This document shows, in pieces, positions 17,178-28,578 of a DNA stretch of 64,000 nucleotides (position 1 is the first letter of the stretch; the number at the start of each line of letters is the position of its first letter). The notes beneath the pieces were generated by a model. It had not been told where the DNA came from. It worked only from the letters and a program-made list of their open reading frames with translations, and searched no databases. This DNA is from Burkholderia cepacia GG4 (GTDB lineage Bacteria; Pseudomonadota; Gammaproteobacteria; Burkholderiales; Burkholderiaceae), in contig NC_018514.1 of NCBI RefSeq assembly GCF_000292915.1, positions 1,860,001-1,924,000 of the forward strand, in the 5' to 3' direction. The position numbers and the translations under genes were made by a program.

Positions 17178-18427
17178 AATTTCCGTACGAATGGCAGATC
17201 GGACTGCGCTATGCGTCTGCCGGCAAACGCGCGACCGGCAGCGGCTTCGTTTCGTTCGTCGCCGCCGCGTCGATGGCCGGCATCGCGCTCGGTGTCGCCG
17301 CGCTGATCATCGTGCTGTCGGTCATGAACGGGTTCCGCAGCGAAGTGCGGGACCGGATGCTGTCGGTCCTGTCGCACATCGAGATCTATTCGCCGACCGG
17401 CAGCATGCCGGACTGGCGGCAGACCGCGACCGAAGCGCGGCGCGATCCGTCGGTGACGGGTGCCGCCCCTTATGTCGATGCGCAGGCGCTGCTCACGCAC
17501 GGCGGCAAGGTCACGGGCGTCGCGCTGCGCGGCATCGATCCGCGCCTCGAGCCGCAGGTGTCGAGCATCGCGACGAACCTCGGAAGCCTCCGCCTCGATG
17601 CGCTGGTTCCCGGCGAACTCGGCATCGTGCTCGGCACTGCCCTCACCGCGAGCCTGAACGTGCAGACCGGCGACCGGCTGACGTTTTTCGCGCCGTCAGG
17701 GTCGAGCTCGACGCATGACCCGATACCGCAGTTCCGGCAGTTCCGCGTCGTCGGCACGTTCGAATCAGGACACTTCCAGTACGACAGCGCGCTTGCCTTC
17801 ATTCACATCAGCGACGCGCAGTCGCTGTTCCATCTCCGCGCGCCGACCGGCGTGCGACTGCGCATCGAACACATGGAGCAGGCGCCGGCGGTCGCGTTGC
17901 AGCTGTCGCGCGCGCTGTCGGGCAACCTGTACATCCGCGACTGGACGCAACACAACCGAGCCTGGTTCATCGCCGAGCAGTTGCAGAAGCGCATGCTGTT
18001 CCTGATCCTGATGCTCATCATCGCGGTCGCGGCATTCAACCTCGTGTCGTCGCTCGTGATGACCGTCACGCAGAAGCACGGCGATATCGCAATCCTGCGC
18101 ACGCTCGGCGCGCCGCCGGGCGCGATCATGAAAATCTTCATGATCCAGGGCATGACGATCGGGCTGGTCGGGACGATGACGGGCGTGGCACTCGGCGGCG
18201 CGATCGCATCGAGCATCCCGTGGCTGCTGCCGCTGATCGAACACGCGCTCGGCATCCGGTTCCTGACGCCGTCCGTCTACTTCCTGAACGAACTTCCGTC
18301 GAAGCTCGTCGCGGCCGACGTGATCGAGGTGGCGCTCGTTTCGTTCGTCATGTCGTCGCTGGCGACGCTGTATCCGAGCTGGCGAGGCGCGCGCATCCAA
18401 CCTGCGGCCGCGCTGCGCGACGCGTGA
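17174..18427 (+). CDS. LolC/LolE-family ABC transporter permease, orphan
   Basis: 417 residues, TTG start overlapping the preceding stop (TTGA). The opening YEWQIGLRYASAGKRATGSGFVSFVAAASMAGIALGVAALIIVLSVMNGF is typical LolC/E, with helix 1 at ~28-50. A large periplasmic domain (~55-265) and three C-terminal FtsX-type helices follow, including the HGDIAILRTLGAPPGAIMKIF loop. LolCDE frees lipoproteins from the inner membrane for LolA. No lolD ATPase is adjacent, so this is an extra copy, perhaps borrowing LolD from elsewhere. Its place at the end of an operon with two outer-membrane lipoproteins is suggestive. Confidence 0.88.
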   Translation: MKFPYEWQIGLRYASAGKRATGSGFVSFVAAASMAGIALGVAALIIVLSVMNGFRSEVRDRMLSVLSHIEIYSPTGSMPDWRQTATEARRDPSVTGAAPYVDAQALLTHGGKVTGVALRGIDPRLEPQVSSIATNLGSLRLDALVPGELGIVLGTALTASLNVQTGDRLTFFAPSGSSSTHDPIPQFRQFRVVGTFESGHFQYDSALAFIHISDAQSLFHLRAPTGVRLRIEHMEQAPAVALQLSRALSGNLYIRDWTQHNRAWFIAEQLQKRMLFLILMLIIAVAAFNLVSSLVMTVTQKHGDIAILRTLGAPPGAIMKIFMIQGMTIGLVGTMTGVALGGAIASSIPWLLPLIEHALGIRFLTPSVYFLNELPSKLVAADVIEVALVSFVMSSLATLYPSWRGARIQPAAALRDA

Positions 18428-19115
18428 CCGCAGCGACCGGTGCGGTTGGTGCGGTTGGTGCCTGCGACTCGAATGTTTCCTCCACGACCATTCGCTCATT
18501 GCGAACGAAATCGTCAATTATCCGACGTGCCGAGCCGCCATTGCATCCAGTGACGGCCTTGAAAATTACAAAATACCGCCATTTTTTTCAAAATCATTTC
18601 AGCCCATTCGATTTAATTTTGTTTCATATAATCAGAAAAAGTTTGACATCGAACTTTCGTTCTTGATACCGTCCGATGCAAGTAATCTGACGAATTGCAA
18701 ACCACGCAATCGATTCTGCTCGACGCAGTTCGCTTCCGCCGCACCGAAGTTCTCGCCGCTGACCGCATCTTCTTCCGTTGGCGCATGCAACATCCCGATG
18801 CATTTCATTGGGCAGCTGCCGTCCGGCAGCGGGCCGAAGGACCGAACCGAATGAGCAGGATACCGAAACTATTGCTCTAGCCATCCCGCCTGCGTCAGGC
18901 CTGCTGGCGCCGCTGCATCGCGGCGCAGCGCCCCCGTTACCGAGCATTCCAGCATTTCGCCCCCGGAGCAACACCATCTTTCCGGATCGGGCGAAAGGCC
19001 CCGCTGCGCCCACGCCATCCGCGCGAGCGCAGCGGATTTCAGCGGCGCACGATCCGCGCCGCTGTCGACCGTTGTTGTTCGTGCCGTTCGATGTTCAACC
19101 GGAGGGGTAATTCAA
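18428..19115. other. Long AT-rich leader region upstream of the protease gene
   Basis: Nearly 690 bp without a convincing gene. Bases about 18530-18720 are markedly AT-rich against the surrounding GC-rich DNA, with runs of A and T. They include a TTGACA hexamer (18643-18648) and a TATAAT hexamer (18627-18632), neither with a perfectly spaced partner. The right third is GC-rich again and leads to a GGAGGGG ribosome site before 19116. It probably contains the protease promoter and a long untranslated leader. Confidence 0.5.
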
Positions 19116-20951
19116 ATGAATCAGGTTGCAGACAAGAAACAAAAGCACATTCGCATCGTCAAGCTCGCCTTCGCCGCCGCGGCAGCCGCTTCGTTCGGCA
19201 TGACGGCCGTCCATGCCGCACCGGCCGCCGGCTGGACCGAAACGCGCACCAAGGGATTCCTGCCGCTCGTCCAGCAGGGCGAAAGCAGCAGCACCGCCGG
19301 CGCGCCGGCGGCAAGCACGGCCGCCGCTGCCGCGGCTGCAACCGAGATGGCGCCCGGCGAATCGGTCGACATCGTGCTCGGGCTGAACCTGCGCAGTGAA
19401 GCGCAACTCGACCAGTACCTGCATGATCTGCATACGCCCGGCTCGCCGCACTACAAGCAGTTCCTGACGCCGGCGCAGTTCGCCGCGCAGTACGCGCCGA
19501 CCGACCAGCAGGTCGCGTCCGTCGTCGCGCACCTGAGCAAGGCCGGCTTCGTCAACATCGTGGTCGCGCCGAACCGCCTGCTGGTGTCCGCCTCCGGCAC
19601 CGCGGCAACGATCAAGTCGGCGTTCCGCACGACGCTCAAACGCTTCACGCGCAACGGCCGCAGCGTCTATGCGAACACCGATGCCGCGCAGGTGCCGAAC
19701 GCGATCAGCGGCATCGTCGGCGCGGTGCTGGGTCTGCAGAACGTCGAGCTCATGCATACCGGCGCAGGCAGCAAGCCGCAAGGCAACACCAGCAACCTGA
19801 CGATTCCCGCGGGTGCGTCAGCGGTGCCGCACAACCCGACGGAATTCTCGTCGCTCTATGGCGGCGACGGTACGCCGACGGCCTCGCAGACCACGGTCGG
19901 TATCATCTCCGAAGGCGACCTGTCGCAAACGGTCAGCGACCTGAACACGTTCGCCGCGAGCAACGGCCTCGGCGCGATCAGCAGCAGCGTCGTGCAGACG
20001 GGTCCGTCAGGCAGTTCGTACACCGACACATCCGGCACCGTCGAATGGAACCTCGACAGCCAGTCGATCGTCGGCGCTGCCGGCGGCCGCGTGAAGCAGG
20101 TCGTGTTCTACGTGGCGCCGTCGATGACGCTCACGGCGATCACCGCCGCGTACAACAAGGCAGTCAGCGACAACGTCGCGAAGGTCATCAACGTGTCGCT
20201 CGGCGTATGCGAATCGTCCGCGTACAGCACCGGCTCGCAGGCGACCGACGACACCATCTTCAAGCAGGCCGTCGCGCAAGGGCAGACCTTCTCCGTGTCG
20301 GCCGGCGACCATGGCGCGTACGAATGCGCGAGCGGCACGCCGTCGCGCTCGACCTACACGGTGAGCGAGCCCGCGACGTCGCCGTACGTGATCGCGGTGG
20401 GCGGCACGACGCTGTTCACCAATACGTCGACCAACGCGTACAACAGCGAAATCGTCTGGAACGATCCGGGCTGGCAGCCCGGCACCGTATGGTCGACTGG
20501 CGGCGGCTACAGCAAGTACGAAGCCGCGCCGTCGTGGCAATCGTCGAGCCTCACCGGGTCGACCAAGCGCGCGCTGCCGGACGTCGGCTTCGACGCCGAC
20601 CTGCGCACCGGCGCGATCCTCGTGGTGAACGGCCAGACGTCCGACACGCTGTGGGGTTCGGGCTACCTGAACAACGAAGGCGGCACGAGCCTCGCCGCGC
20701 CGATCTTCACCGGCATCTGGGCACGGCTGCAATCGGCCAACAACAACGCGTTGGGCTTCCCGGCATCGAGCATCTACAAGTACTTCCCGGCCAACGCGGC
20801 GCTGCTGCACGATGTCACGTCCGGCAACAACGGCAGCGGCACTTACGGCTACAAGGCGAAGGCCGGCTGGGACGCGACCACGGGCTTCGGCAGCGTGAAC
20901 ATCTCGAAGCTGAACACGTTCATCCAGAGCACGTCGGATTTCGCGCGCTGA
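19116..20951 (+). CDS. Secreted sedolisin-family (S53) serine-carboxyl protease
   Basis: 611 residues. A signal peptide (about 1-34, ending VHAAPA) and an Ala-rich linker precede the activation propeptide (LRSEAQLDQYLHDLHTPGSPHYKQFLTP, ~80-220). The catalytic domain starts near residue 228 (PTEFSSLYG). By homology the triad is Glu310 and Asp314 (VEWNLDSQ) with Ser525 (GGTSLAAP); Asp398 (SAGDHG) is the oxyanion residue. The C-terminus keeps the calcium-binding pattern (DVTSGNNGSGTYGY ... GWDATTGFG). It should be self-activating at acid pH outside the cell, degrading proteins. It is monocistronic with an AT-rich leader. Confidence 0.93.
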   Translation: MNQVADKKQKHIRIVKLAFAAAAAASFGMTAVHAAPAAGWTETRTKGFLPLVQQGESSSTAGAPAASTAAAAAAATEMAPGESVDIVLGLNLRSEAQLDQYLHDLHTPGSPHYKQFLTPAQFAAQYAPTDQQVASVVAHLSKAGFVNIVVAPNRLLVSASGTAATIKSAFRTTLKRFTRNGRSVYANTDAAQVPNAISGIVGAVLGLQNVELMHTGAGSKPQGNTSNLTIPAGASAVPHNPTEFSSLYGGDGTPTASQTTVGIISEGDLSQTVSDLNTFAASNGLGAISSSVVQTGPSGSSYTDTSGTVEWNLDSQSIVGAAGGRVKQVVFYVAPSMTLTAITAAYNKAVSDNVAKVINVSLGVCESSAYSTGSQATDDTIFKQAVAQGQTFSVSAGDHGAYECASGTPSRSTYTVSEPATSPYVIAVGGTTLFTNTSTNAYNSEIVWNDPGWQPGTVWSTGGGYSKYEAAPSWQSSSLTGSTKRALPDVGFDADLRTGAILVVNGQTSDTLWGSGYLNNEGGTSLAAPIFTGIWARLQSANNNALGFPASSIYKYFPANAALLHDVTSGNNGSGTYGYKAKAGWDATTGFGSVNISKLNTFIQSTSDFAR

Positions 20952-20968
20952 TCGCGCGATGAGCAGTG

Positions 20969-21006
20969 CGGTTCCGGGCGCGGCGCGTGGTGCACGCCCG
21001 GAACCG
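20969..21006. terminator. Hairpin after the protease gene
   Basis: CGGTTCCGGGCG (20969-20980) pairs perfectly with CGCCCGGAACCG (20995-21006). No T-run follows, so termination strength is uncertain. Another hairpin, GCCCGCG/CGCGGGC (21063-21081), sits beyond the stop of the convergent phospholipase gene. Confidence 0.5.
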
Positions 21007-21089
21007 TGTACGCGGCCGTGCGCACGTCGCGCCCGGATCGATGCTGCGCGTCCGCACCCGCCGCCCGCGGTTGTCGCGGGCGAGCGAGA

Positions 21090-22640
21090 TCACAGCTGCG
21101 ACTCGATCGGAAACAGCCCGAGAAACCAGACTTCCATCCGCCGTGCCGCCGACACTTCCGGTTCGTGATCGAGCTCGGTCACCTTCCCGTCCGCATCGGT
21201 CTGAAGCCATTTCAATTGCCCTTTGCCGGCGGGATCGGTTCTCGATTCGACACGCCACGCGATTCGATCGAGCCGTGACGCCAGATCCGTCGCGACTTCG
21301 GACGCAATCGCCGGACTCTCGCAGTAGACGCCGATCTCGGTGTTGAGCCTCAGCGAGCGCGGATCGAGGTTCATCGAGCCGATGAAGATGCTCTTGCGAT
21401 CGAACACATACGTCTTCGCGTGCAGCGACGCACGCGACGAACCGATGATGATCTGTTTCGAGATGCTCTTGTCGCCGGACGGCCGCCGCTCGTAAAGCCG
21501 CACGCCGGCTTCCACCAGATCGCGCCGATAGTGCCGGTAGCCGGCATGCACGGCCGCCACGTCGGTCGATGCGAGCGAGTTGGTCAGGATCGTCACGCGC
21601 ACGCCGCGCGCCGTGAGCGCACGCAGCCGTTCGACCATGTCCTTGCCCGGCACGAAGTACGGCGACACGATCAGCAGTTCCTGCTCGGGCCGCAGCGCGA
21701 GTGCGCGCAACTGCGGCATCAGGTGCCCGTCGGGGTCCTTCGGCGAGCGCGAGATCTTCGCCGGATCGTCGTACAGGACCGTCGCCTGCCCCCACGACAG
21801 CTCGGTGCCCTGCCCGTGCACGATCTGGTCGAGCCTTTGCCGCGCCTCGAGCACGTAAGGATTGTCCTCCATGGCCCGCAGGTAGTCGCGCAGCCGTTCG
21901 CGCTCCCGGTCGAGGCCGCCCGGCGCCGCGTCGTGCCCGACCAGCGCATCGACCGGATACGCATACGGCGAATTCCAGAACGTATCGAATTCGGTCGAGA
22001 TGTCGTTCACGACGGGGCCGTGCACGACCACGTCGAGATCGCCGAACTCCAGCATCGACGACGCGCCGAAGTACTCGTCGCCGATATTGCGGCCGCCGAC
22101 GATCGCCGCCTGGTTGTCCGCGATCATCGCCTTGTTGTGCATGCGCCGGTTGACGCGCGAGAACTCGAGCACGGTGCCGATCTTCTTGAAGTGGCGCGTC
22201 GCGACCGGATTGAACAGCCGGATCTCGATGTTCGGATGCGAACTGATCTCGAGCAGCTTGCGGTCGTCCGCGTTCGTGCCGAGATCGTCGAGCAGCGCGC
22301 GCACGCGGACCCCGCGATCGGCCGCACGGATGATCGCATCCGCGAGCTCGTGTCCGGTCAGGTCGTCGTGCCAGATGTAGTACTGCAGGTCCAGCGAGCG
22401 GTCCGCGCGATCGGCGAGCAGCACGCGCGCATCGAGTGCGTCGACCGGATCGCGCAGCAGATGAAACGCGTCCTGCCCCGGATGGGCGGCGGCCTGCTGG
22501 CGGAACGCGATGCCGAGGCGCGTGTTGTCGGTATCGGTGAATGCGTGCGTCGGCGTGCGGCCGGCCTGCGGCGGCAGGCTGGCGCACGCGGCAAGCATCA
22601 GCAACGACAGAATCGCACCCCACGAACGCAGCATGATCAT
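21090..22640 (-). CDS. Phospholipase D / cardiolipin synthase C-like lipoprotein
   Basis: The start at 22640 gives 516 residues beginning MIMLRSWGAILSLLMLAACASL, a lipoprotein signal with Cys near residue 19; a longer frame upstream lacks any signal. Two HKD motifs mark the PLD fold: HNKAMIADNQAAIVGGRN and HAKTYVFDRKSIFIGSMN. DRADRSLDLQYYIWHDD and LLIVSPYFVPG are further family landmarks. Closest in layout to ClsC (YmdC), which makes cardiolipin from phosphatidylglycerol and phosphatidylethanolamine; a phosphodiesterase role is also possible. No ymdB partner is adjacent. Confidence 0.88.
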   Translation of the reverse strand: MIMLRSWGAILSLLMLAACASLPPQAGRTPTHAFTDTDNTRLGIAFRQQAAAHPGQDAFHLLRDPVDALDARVLLADRADRSLDLQYYIWHDDLTGHELADAIIRAADRGVRVRALLDDLGTNADDRKLLEISSHPNIEIRLFNPVATRHFKKIGTVLEFSRVNRRMHNKAMIADNQAAIVGGRNIGDEYFGASSMLEFGDLDVVVHGPVVNDISTEFDTFWNSPYAYPVDALVGHDAAPGGLDRERERLRDYLRAMEDNPYVLEARQRLDQIVHGQGTELSWGQATVLYDDPAKISRSPKDPDGHLMPQLRALALRPEQELLIVSPYFVPGKDMVERLRALTARGVRVTILTNSLASTDVAAVHAGYRHYRRDLVEAGVRLYERRPSGDKSISKQIIIGSSRASLHAKTYVFDRKSIFIGSMNLDPRSLRLNTEIGVYCESPAIASEVATDLASRLDRIAWRVESRTDPAGKGQLKWLQTDADGKVTELDHEPEVSAARRMEVWFLGLFPIESQL

Positions 22641-22881
22641 GATGGCCGCCCCCCACTGTCGGGCGAAGTCGGTTTGTGTTTGTTCTGGCTGCCGGATAGT
22701 GCGCGGCGCTTGGCTGCGGTTCGCGCACTCGATGGATAGCGGGCGCGTCGGTCGCGCTACAGCATACTTCGATTGAGATCGGGACGGCACGCTTTCCGTA
22801 TTTCCCCGGTGGCGGCGATACGACACGCGACGCCGACGTGAACGCATTCAACACGATCGACACATTCAGGCGGCGCGCAAA

Positions 22882-22917
22882 AGAAAAACCCGCGAAGCCT
22901 TGCGGCATCGCGGGTTT
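22882..22917 (-). terminator. Intrinsic terminator downstream of the tRNA gene
   Basis: AAACCCGCGA (22886-22895) pairs exactly with TCGCGGGTTT (22908-22917). On the minus strand the stem is followed by a T-rich run (TTTTTCTTTT). It lies 34 bp past the tRNA end and upstream of the phospholipase gene. Confidence 0.85.
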
Positions 22918-22950
22918 CGCGTCTTCCCCGAATAACCCTGGAAGCGAATC

Positions 22951-23029
22951 TGGTGGGCCCCCCGGGAGTCGAACCCGGCACCAACGAATTATGAGTTCGC
23001 TGCTCTAACCAAGCATGAGCTAGGGGCCC
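22951..23029 (-). tRNA. tRNA with CAT anticodon, probably tRNA-Ile2
   Basis: A complete cloverleaf of 79 nt with encoded CCA can be drawn. The acceptor stem is GGGCCCC/GGGGCCC, the D arm GCTC...GAGC, the anticodon arm GCGAA-CTCATAA-TTCGT and the T arm CCGGG-TTCGACT-CCCGG. The CAT anticodon could be Met, but the C4-G69 and C5-G68 acceptor pairs are those read by TilS in minor tRNA-Ile, where the C is changed to lysidine to read AUA. I favour Ile2 over elongator Met. Confidence 0.85.
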
Positions 23030-23167
23030 AGATGAGAAGCAAGACGTGCTACACGCCGCCCCGGCAACGAAGCCGGGCCGGCATTGTAACAACAAAGACG
23101 CTAAAGAGGACAAACGCCACCGGCATCACGCGGATACCGGCGGCGTTCGCAAGTGAGACGCTGGAAA

Positions 23168-25585
<2,418 letters not shown>

Positions 25586-25673
25586 CGCGATTCTCGCCTC
25601 TGCTTAGAAAACAAACCGCTGGAAACCTTATATTATAGCACGCTGGGGAGCCCTCTCTTGGCGCCCCGGCCGC

Positions 25674-27548
25674 CTACAGCCCGAGCCGACGCTTCATGTC
25701 GGTTCGCTGCTGGTTCAATTCCGTCAATTCGGCTAATTCCTCGGGTGTGAAGGTGGATTGCCGCGCCAGCCTGTCGAGCCGGTCGCAGCAAGCGTCATAG
25801 CGCATCTTGAGCACCGCCGCCTGCAGTTCCTCTCCCGCAATCCGTTCCTGCTCACGCTGCCGCTCGGGCACCGTCTCGTCTTCCGGATTCTGTAACAGCA
25901 AGTCGCGGACGTTTTCATCATAGTCCAGAATTTCGCGGAAGATTTCCTCGTAAGTCGCTCCATTCGAGGACGTCCGCAGGACATCCGACAGCAGCCGGAA
26001 CTCCGCGCCATCGCCCAGCGCACGCGCATGGTCGACGACTTCGGCGAACAGCTCGCCGATGCGCGGCAGCGCGCGCAGGGTCGCAAGCTGCTCGTCGTCG
26101 AGCTGCGACGCGATCCGCGGATGCATCACCAGCGTGCGCAACGCACGCTTTTCGCTGTCCGTCACGCGCCGCCGCTCGCTGCGCGCGGGCGCCTGGCGAG
26201 GCGGCGCCGCGATCCGCGTATCGACGTCGGACAGCCCCGCGACTTCCTCGAACGGGATATCGAGTCGGTCGGCAAACATGTGCATGATCTGCGCGCGCAA
26301 CGCATTCGCCGGCAGTGCCTGCAACAGCGGCTTCGCGTCGAACAGCGCTTTCGCGCGGCCTTCCGGCTGGTCGAGCGCCTTGCCGGCAATTGCTTCGTTC
26401 AACAGAAATTGCGACAGCGGCATCGCACGCTCGACCTGCTCGGAGAATGCGTCCGCGCCGAATTCGCGCACGAAGCTGTCCGGATCGTGCTCGGACGGCA
26501 GGAACAGGAATCGGATCGTCCGGTTGTCCGCCGCATGCGGCAGGCACGCCTCGAGCGCGCGGCGTGCCGCGCGCCGGCCGGCCGAGTCGCCGTCGAAGCT
26601 GAAAATGACCGTGTCGGTCTGGCGCAGCAGCTTCTGCACGTGGATCGGCGTGCACGCCGTGCCGAGCGTCGCGACCGCGTTCGGGAACCCGAGCTGCGCG
26701 AGCGCGACGACGTCCATGTAGCCCTCGACGACCAGCACGTACTTGCGCTCGCGAATCGCGAGGCGTGCCTCGAACAGCCCGTACAGTTCGCTGCCCTTGT
26801 TGAACAGCGGCGTTTCGGGCGAATTCAGGTACTTCGGCTCGCCGCTGCCGAGCACGCGCCCCCCGAACCCGATCACCTGCCCCTTCACGTTGCGGATCGG
26901 GAACATGATCCGTTCGCGGAACCGGTCGTAGCGTCGCGCGACGCCTTGCGCGTCGGTCTTCTCGCTGACGATCACGAGCCCCGACTCGACCAGCGACTCG
27001 TCGCGGTAGTCGGGGAACGCGGTTTCGAGGTTCTGCCAGCCGTCCGGCGCATAGCCGAGCCCGAAGCGTGCGGCGATCTCGCCGGTCAGGCCCCGGTTTT
27101 TCAGGTACTGGATCGCGACGGTCGCACCGCGCAATTGCTTGCGGTAGTAGTCGCACGCCGCGGACATCACGTCGGACAGCGCGGTCGCGACCGATTTCGA
27201 CACGGGCGCCGGATAATCCCCGCCCCCGCCGCCTCCACCCCCGCCGCGCATCGACGGTTCGTGCGGCACGGTCAGCCCGACCGATTGCGCGAGCTCCTGC
27301 ACCGCTTCCGGGAACGTGAGCCCCGCGTGTTCCATCAGGAAGCCGATCGCCGTGCCGTGCGCGCCACAGCCGAAGCAGTGATAGAACTGCTTGGTCGGGC
27401 TGACGGTAAACGACGGGCTCTTCTCGTTATGGAACGGGCACAACCCCATGAAGTTGGCGCCGCCCTTCTTGAGCTGCACGTACCGGCCCACCACGTCGAC
27501 GATATCGACGCGGTTCAGCAAATCCTGCAGGAACGAATGCGGAATCAC
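25674..27548 (-). CDS. dnaG: DNA primase
   Basis: 624 residues. The N-terminal CHC2 zinc finger (CPFHNEKSPSFTV ... FYHCFGCGAHG, about 38-64) is followed by the catalytic core. The TOPRIM fold is seen in LVVEGYMDVVALAQLG and FSFDGDSAGRRAA. A C-terminal helicase-binding domain (about 475-624) completes it. A short Gly-rich linker (residues ~102-110) joins the zinc finger to the core. It makes RNA primers for replication. A hairpin (27583-27611) sits between this gene and the upstream yqeY-type gene, so expression of the two may be partly separated. Confidence 0.97.
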   Translation of the reverse strand: MIPHSFLQDLLNRVDIVDVVGRYVQLKKGGANFMGLCPFHNEKSPSFTVSPTKQFYHCFGCGAHGTAIGFLMEHAGLTFPEAVQELAQSVGLTVPHEPSMRGGGGGGGGGDYPAPVSKSVATALSDVMSAACDYYRKQLRGATVAIQYLKNRGLTGEIAARFGLGYAPDGWQNLETAFPDYRDESLVESGLVIVSEKTDAQGVARRYDRFRERIMFPIRNVKGQVIGFGGRVLGSGEPKYLNSPETPLFNKGSELYGLFEARLAIRERKYVLVVEGYMDVVALAQLGFPNAVATLGTACTPIHVQKLLRQTDTVIFSFDGDSAGRRAARRALEACLPHAADNRTIRFLFLPSEHDPDSFVREFGADAFSEQVERAMPLSQFLLNEAIAGKALDQPEGRAKALFDAKPLLQALPANALRAQIMHMFADRLDIPFEEVAGLSDVDTRIAAPPRQAPARSERRRVTDSEKRALRTLVMHPRIASQLDDEQLATLRALPRIGELFAEVVDHARALGDGAEFRLLSDVLRTSSNGATYEEIFREILDYDENVRDLLLQNPEDETVPERQREQERIAGEELQAAVLKMRYDACCDRLDRLARQSTFTPEELAELTELNQQRTDMKRRLGL

Positions 27549-27620
27549 CGTGGGATCGAACGAAAAAAAGACAATACGACACCCCGGCGCACGCGCATGC
27601 GACGCGCCGGGAGGCGGGAG

Positions 27621-28067
27621 TTACTTCGAAAGCGCGGTCTTGACCTGCGCGGAAACGGCCGTCATGTCGGCACGGCCGGCGAGCTTGCCCTTCAGCACGC
27701 CCATCACCTTGCCCATGTCCTGCGGGCCGGCTGCACCCGTTGCCGCGATCGCGGCCTGGACTTCGGCGGCCACTTCGGCGTCCGACAGCTGCGCGGGCAT
27801 GTAGCCGCCCAGCACGTTCAGTTCGGCTTGTTCCTTCGCGACGAGATCGTCGCGGCCGGCGGCCTGGAACTGGCTGATCGAGTCCTTGCGCTGCTTGATC
27901 ATCTTGTCGATCACGGCCGTGATGCCCGCGTCGTCGAGGGTCACCCGATCATCGACTTCGCGCTGCTTGATCGCTGCCATCAGCAGGCGAATCGTCGCCA
28001 GACGCTCGCTGTCCTTCGCGCGCATCGCGGCCTTCATGTCTTCGCTGATCTGCTCTTTCAAACTCAT
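27621..28067 (-). CDS. GatB/YqeY-domain protein
   Basis: 148 residues matching the YqeY family from end to end: LKEQISEDMKAAMRAKDSERLATIRLLMAAIKQREVD at the start, and LGGYMPAQLSDAEV and DMGKVMGVLKGKLAGRADM near the end. The fold resembles the tRNA-binding tail of GatB (Asp/Glu-tRNA amidotransferase). The cellular role is not established, though the gene commonly sits between rpsU and dnaG in proteobacteria, as here. Confidence 0.93.
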   Translation of the reverse strand: MSLKEQISEDMKAAMRAKDSERLATIRLLMAAIKQREVDDRVTLDDAGITAVIDKMIKQRKDSISQFQAAGRDDLVAKEQAELNVLGGYMPAQLSDAEVAAEVQAAIAATGAAGPQDMGKVMGVLKGKLAGRADMTAVSAQVKTALSK

Positions 28068-28123
28068 CTTGCACCCGGGATGGAAACGTGACTTCGACGC
28101 CCGCGAACGGACGTCAACACAAA

Positions 28124-28154
28124 AACCCGCTTGGGACTATGTCTCAAGCGGGTT
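28124..28154 (-). terminator. Intrinsic terminator after rpsU
   Basis: AACCCGCTTG (28124-28133) and CAAGCGGGTT (28145-28154) pair exactly; on the minus strand the stem is followed by TTTTTG. It separates rpsU from yqeY-dnaG-rpoD, suggesting partial read-through or a separate promoter for the latter. Confidence 0.8.
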
Positions 28155-28252
28155 GCTCGAATCCGGCATCGGCGACTCGCGGACCCTGTTCGCAACCGAT
28201 CGTGCGGAGGTCGCCGGTGCGCCGCTCACTGAACCGCGCGGCGCTCAATCTT

Positions 28253-28465
28253 TCAGTACAGCTTCTTCGGCAGCGTCTGGCTGCGAATCCGCTTGTAGTG
28301 ACGCTTCACTGCAGCGGCCTTCTTGCGCTTGCGCTCGGCGGTCGGCTTCTCGAAAAACTCCCGCGCACGAAGCTCGGTCAGCAGACCGTTCTTCTCGATC
28401 GTGCGCTTGAAGCGACGCATGGCGACTTCGAACGGCTCGTTTTCTTTAACGCGAATGATCGTCAT
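28253..28465 (-). CDS. rpsU: Ribosomal protein S21
   Basis: 70 residues from the ATG at 28465 ([20 protein letters not shown]), the standard bS21 start and length; a frame 22 residues longer is not used by the family. The body is basic ([20 protein letters not shown]). S21 helps mRNA start-site recognition in the 30S subunit. First gene of the macromolecular synthesis cluster, followed by its own terminator. Confidence 0.96.
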   Translation of the reverse strand: MTIIRVKENEPFEVAMRRFKRTIEKNGLLTELRAREFFEKPTAERKRKKAAAVKRHYKRIRSQTLPKKLY

Positions 28466-28578
28466 GATCCGACACGAATAAAGGTTTGCAGGGAAGATTA
28501 ACGAGTATAGCAGAGCGCCGCACGAAGACATAAGGGCCGGTTCCCGTCAACGACGGGCCTGCGCCGGCCTCTCACGTG

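Noticed and set aside
18530..18720. AT-rich island as a possible insertion sequence or phage remnant
   Set aside because: No transposase words, terminal inverted repeats or target duplication; too short.
22951..23029. tRNA gene as an integration site for a genomic island
   Set aside because: No integrase gene and no direct repeat of the tRNA 3' end found nearby; flanks look ancestral.
27218..27243. Gly-codon run in dnaG as a frameshift or phase-variable tract
   Set aside because: It encodes a flexible Gly linker in frame between the zinc finger and the core; no sign of a frame break.
26028..28091. 687-codon plus-strand frame opposite dnaG
   Set aside because: Antisense shadow; no signal, motif or ribosome site.
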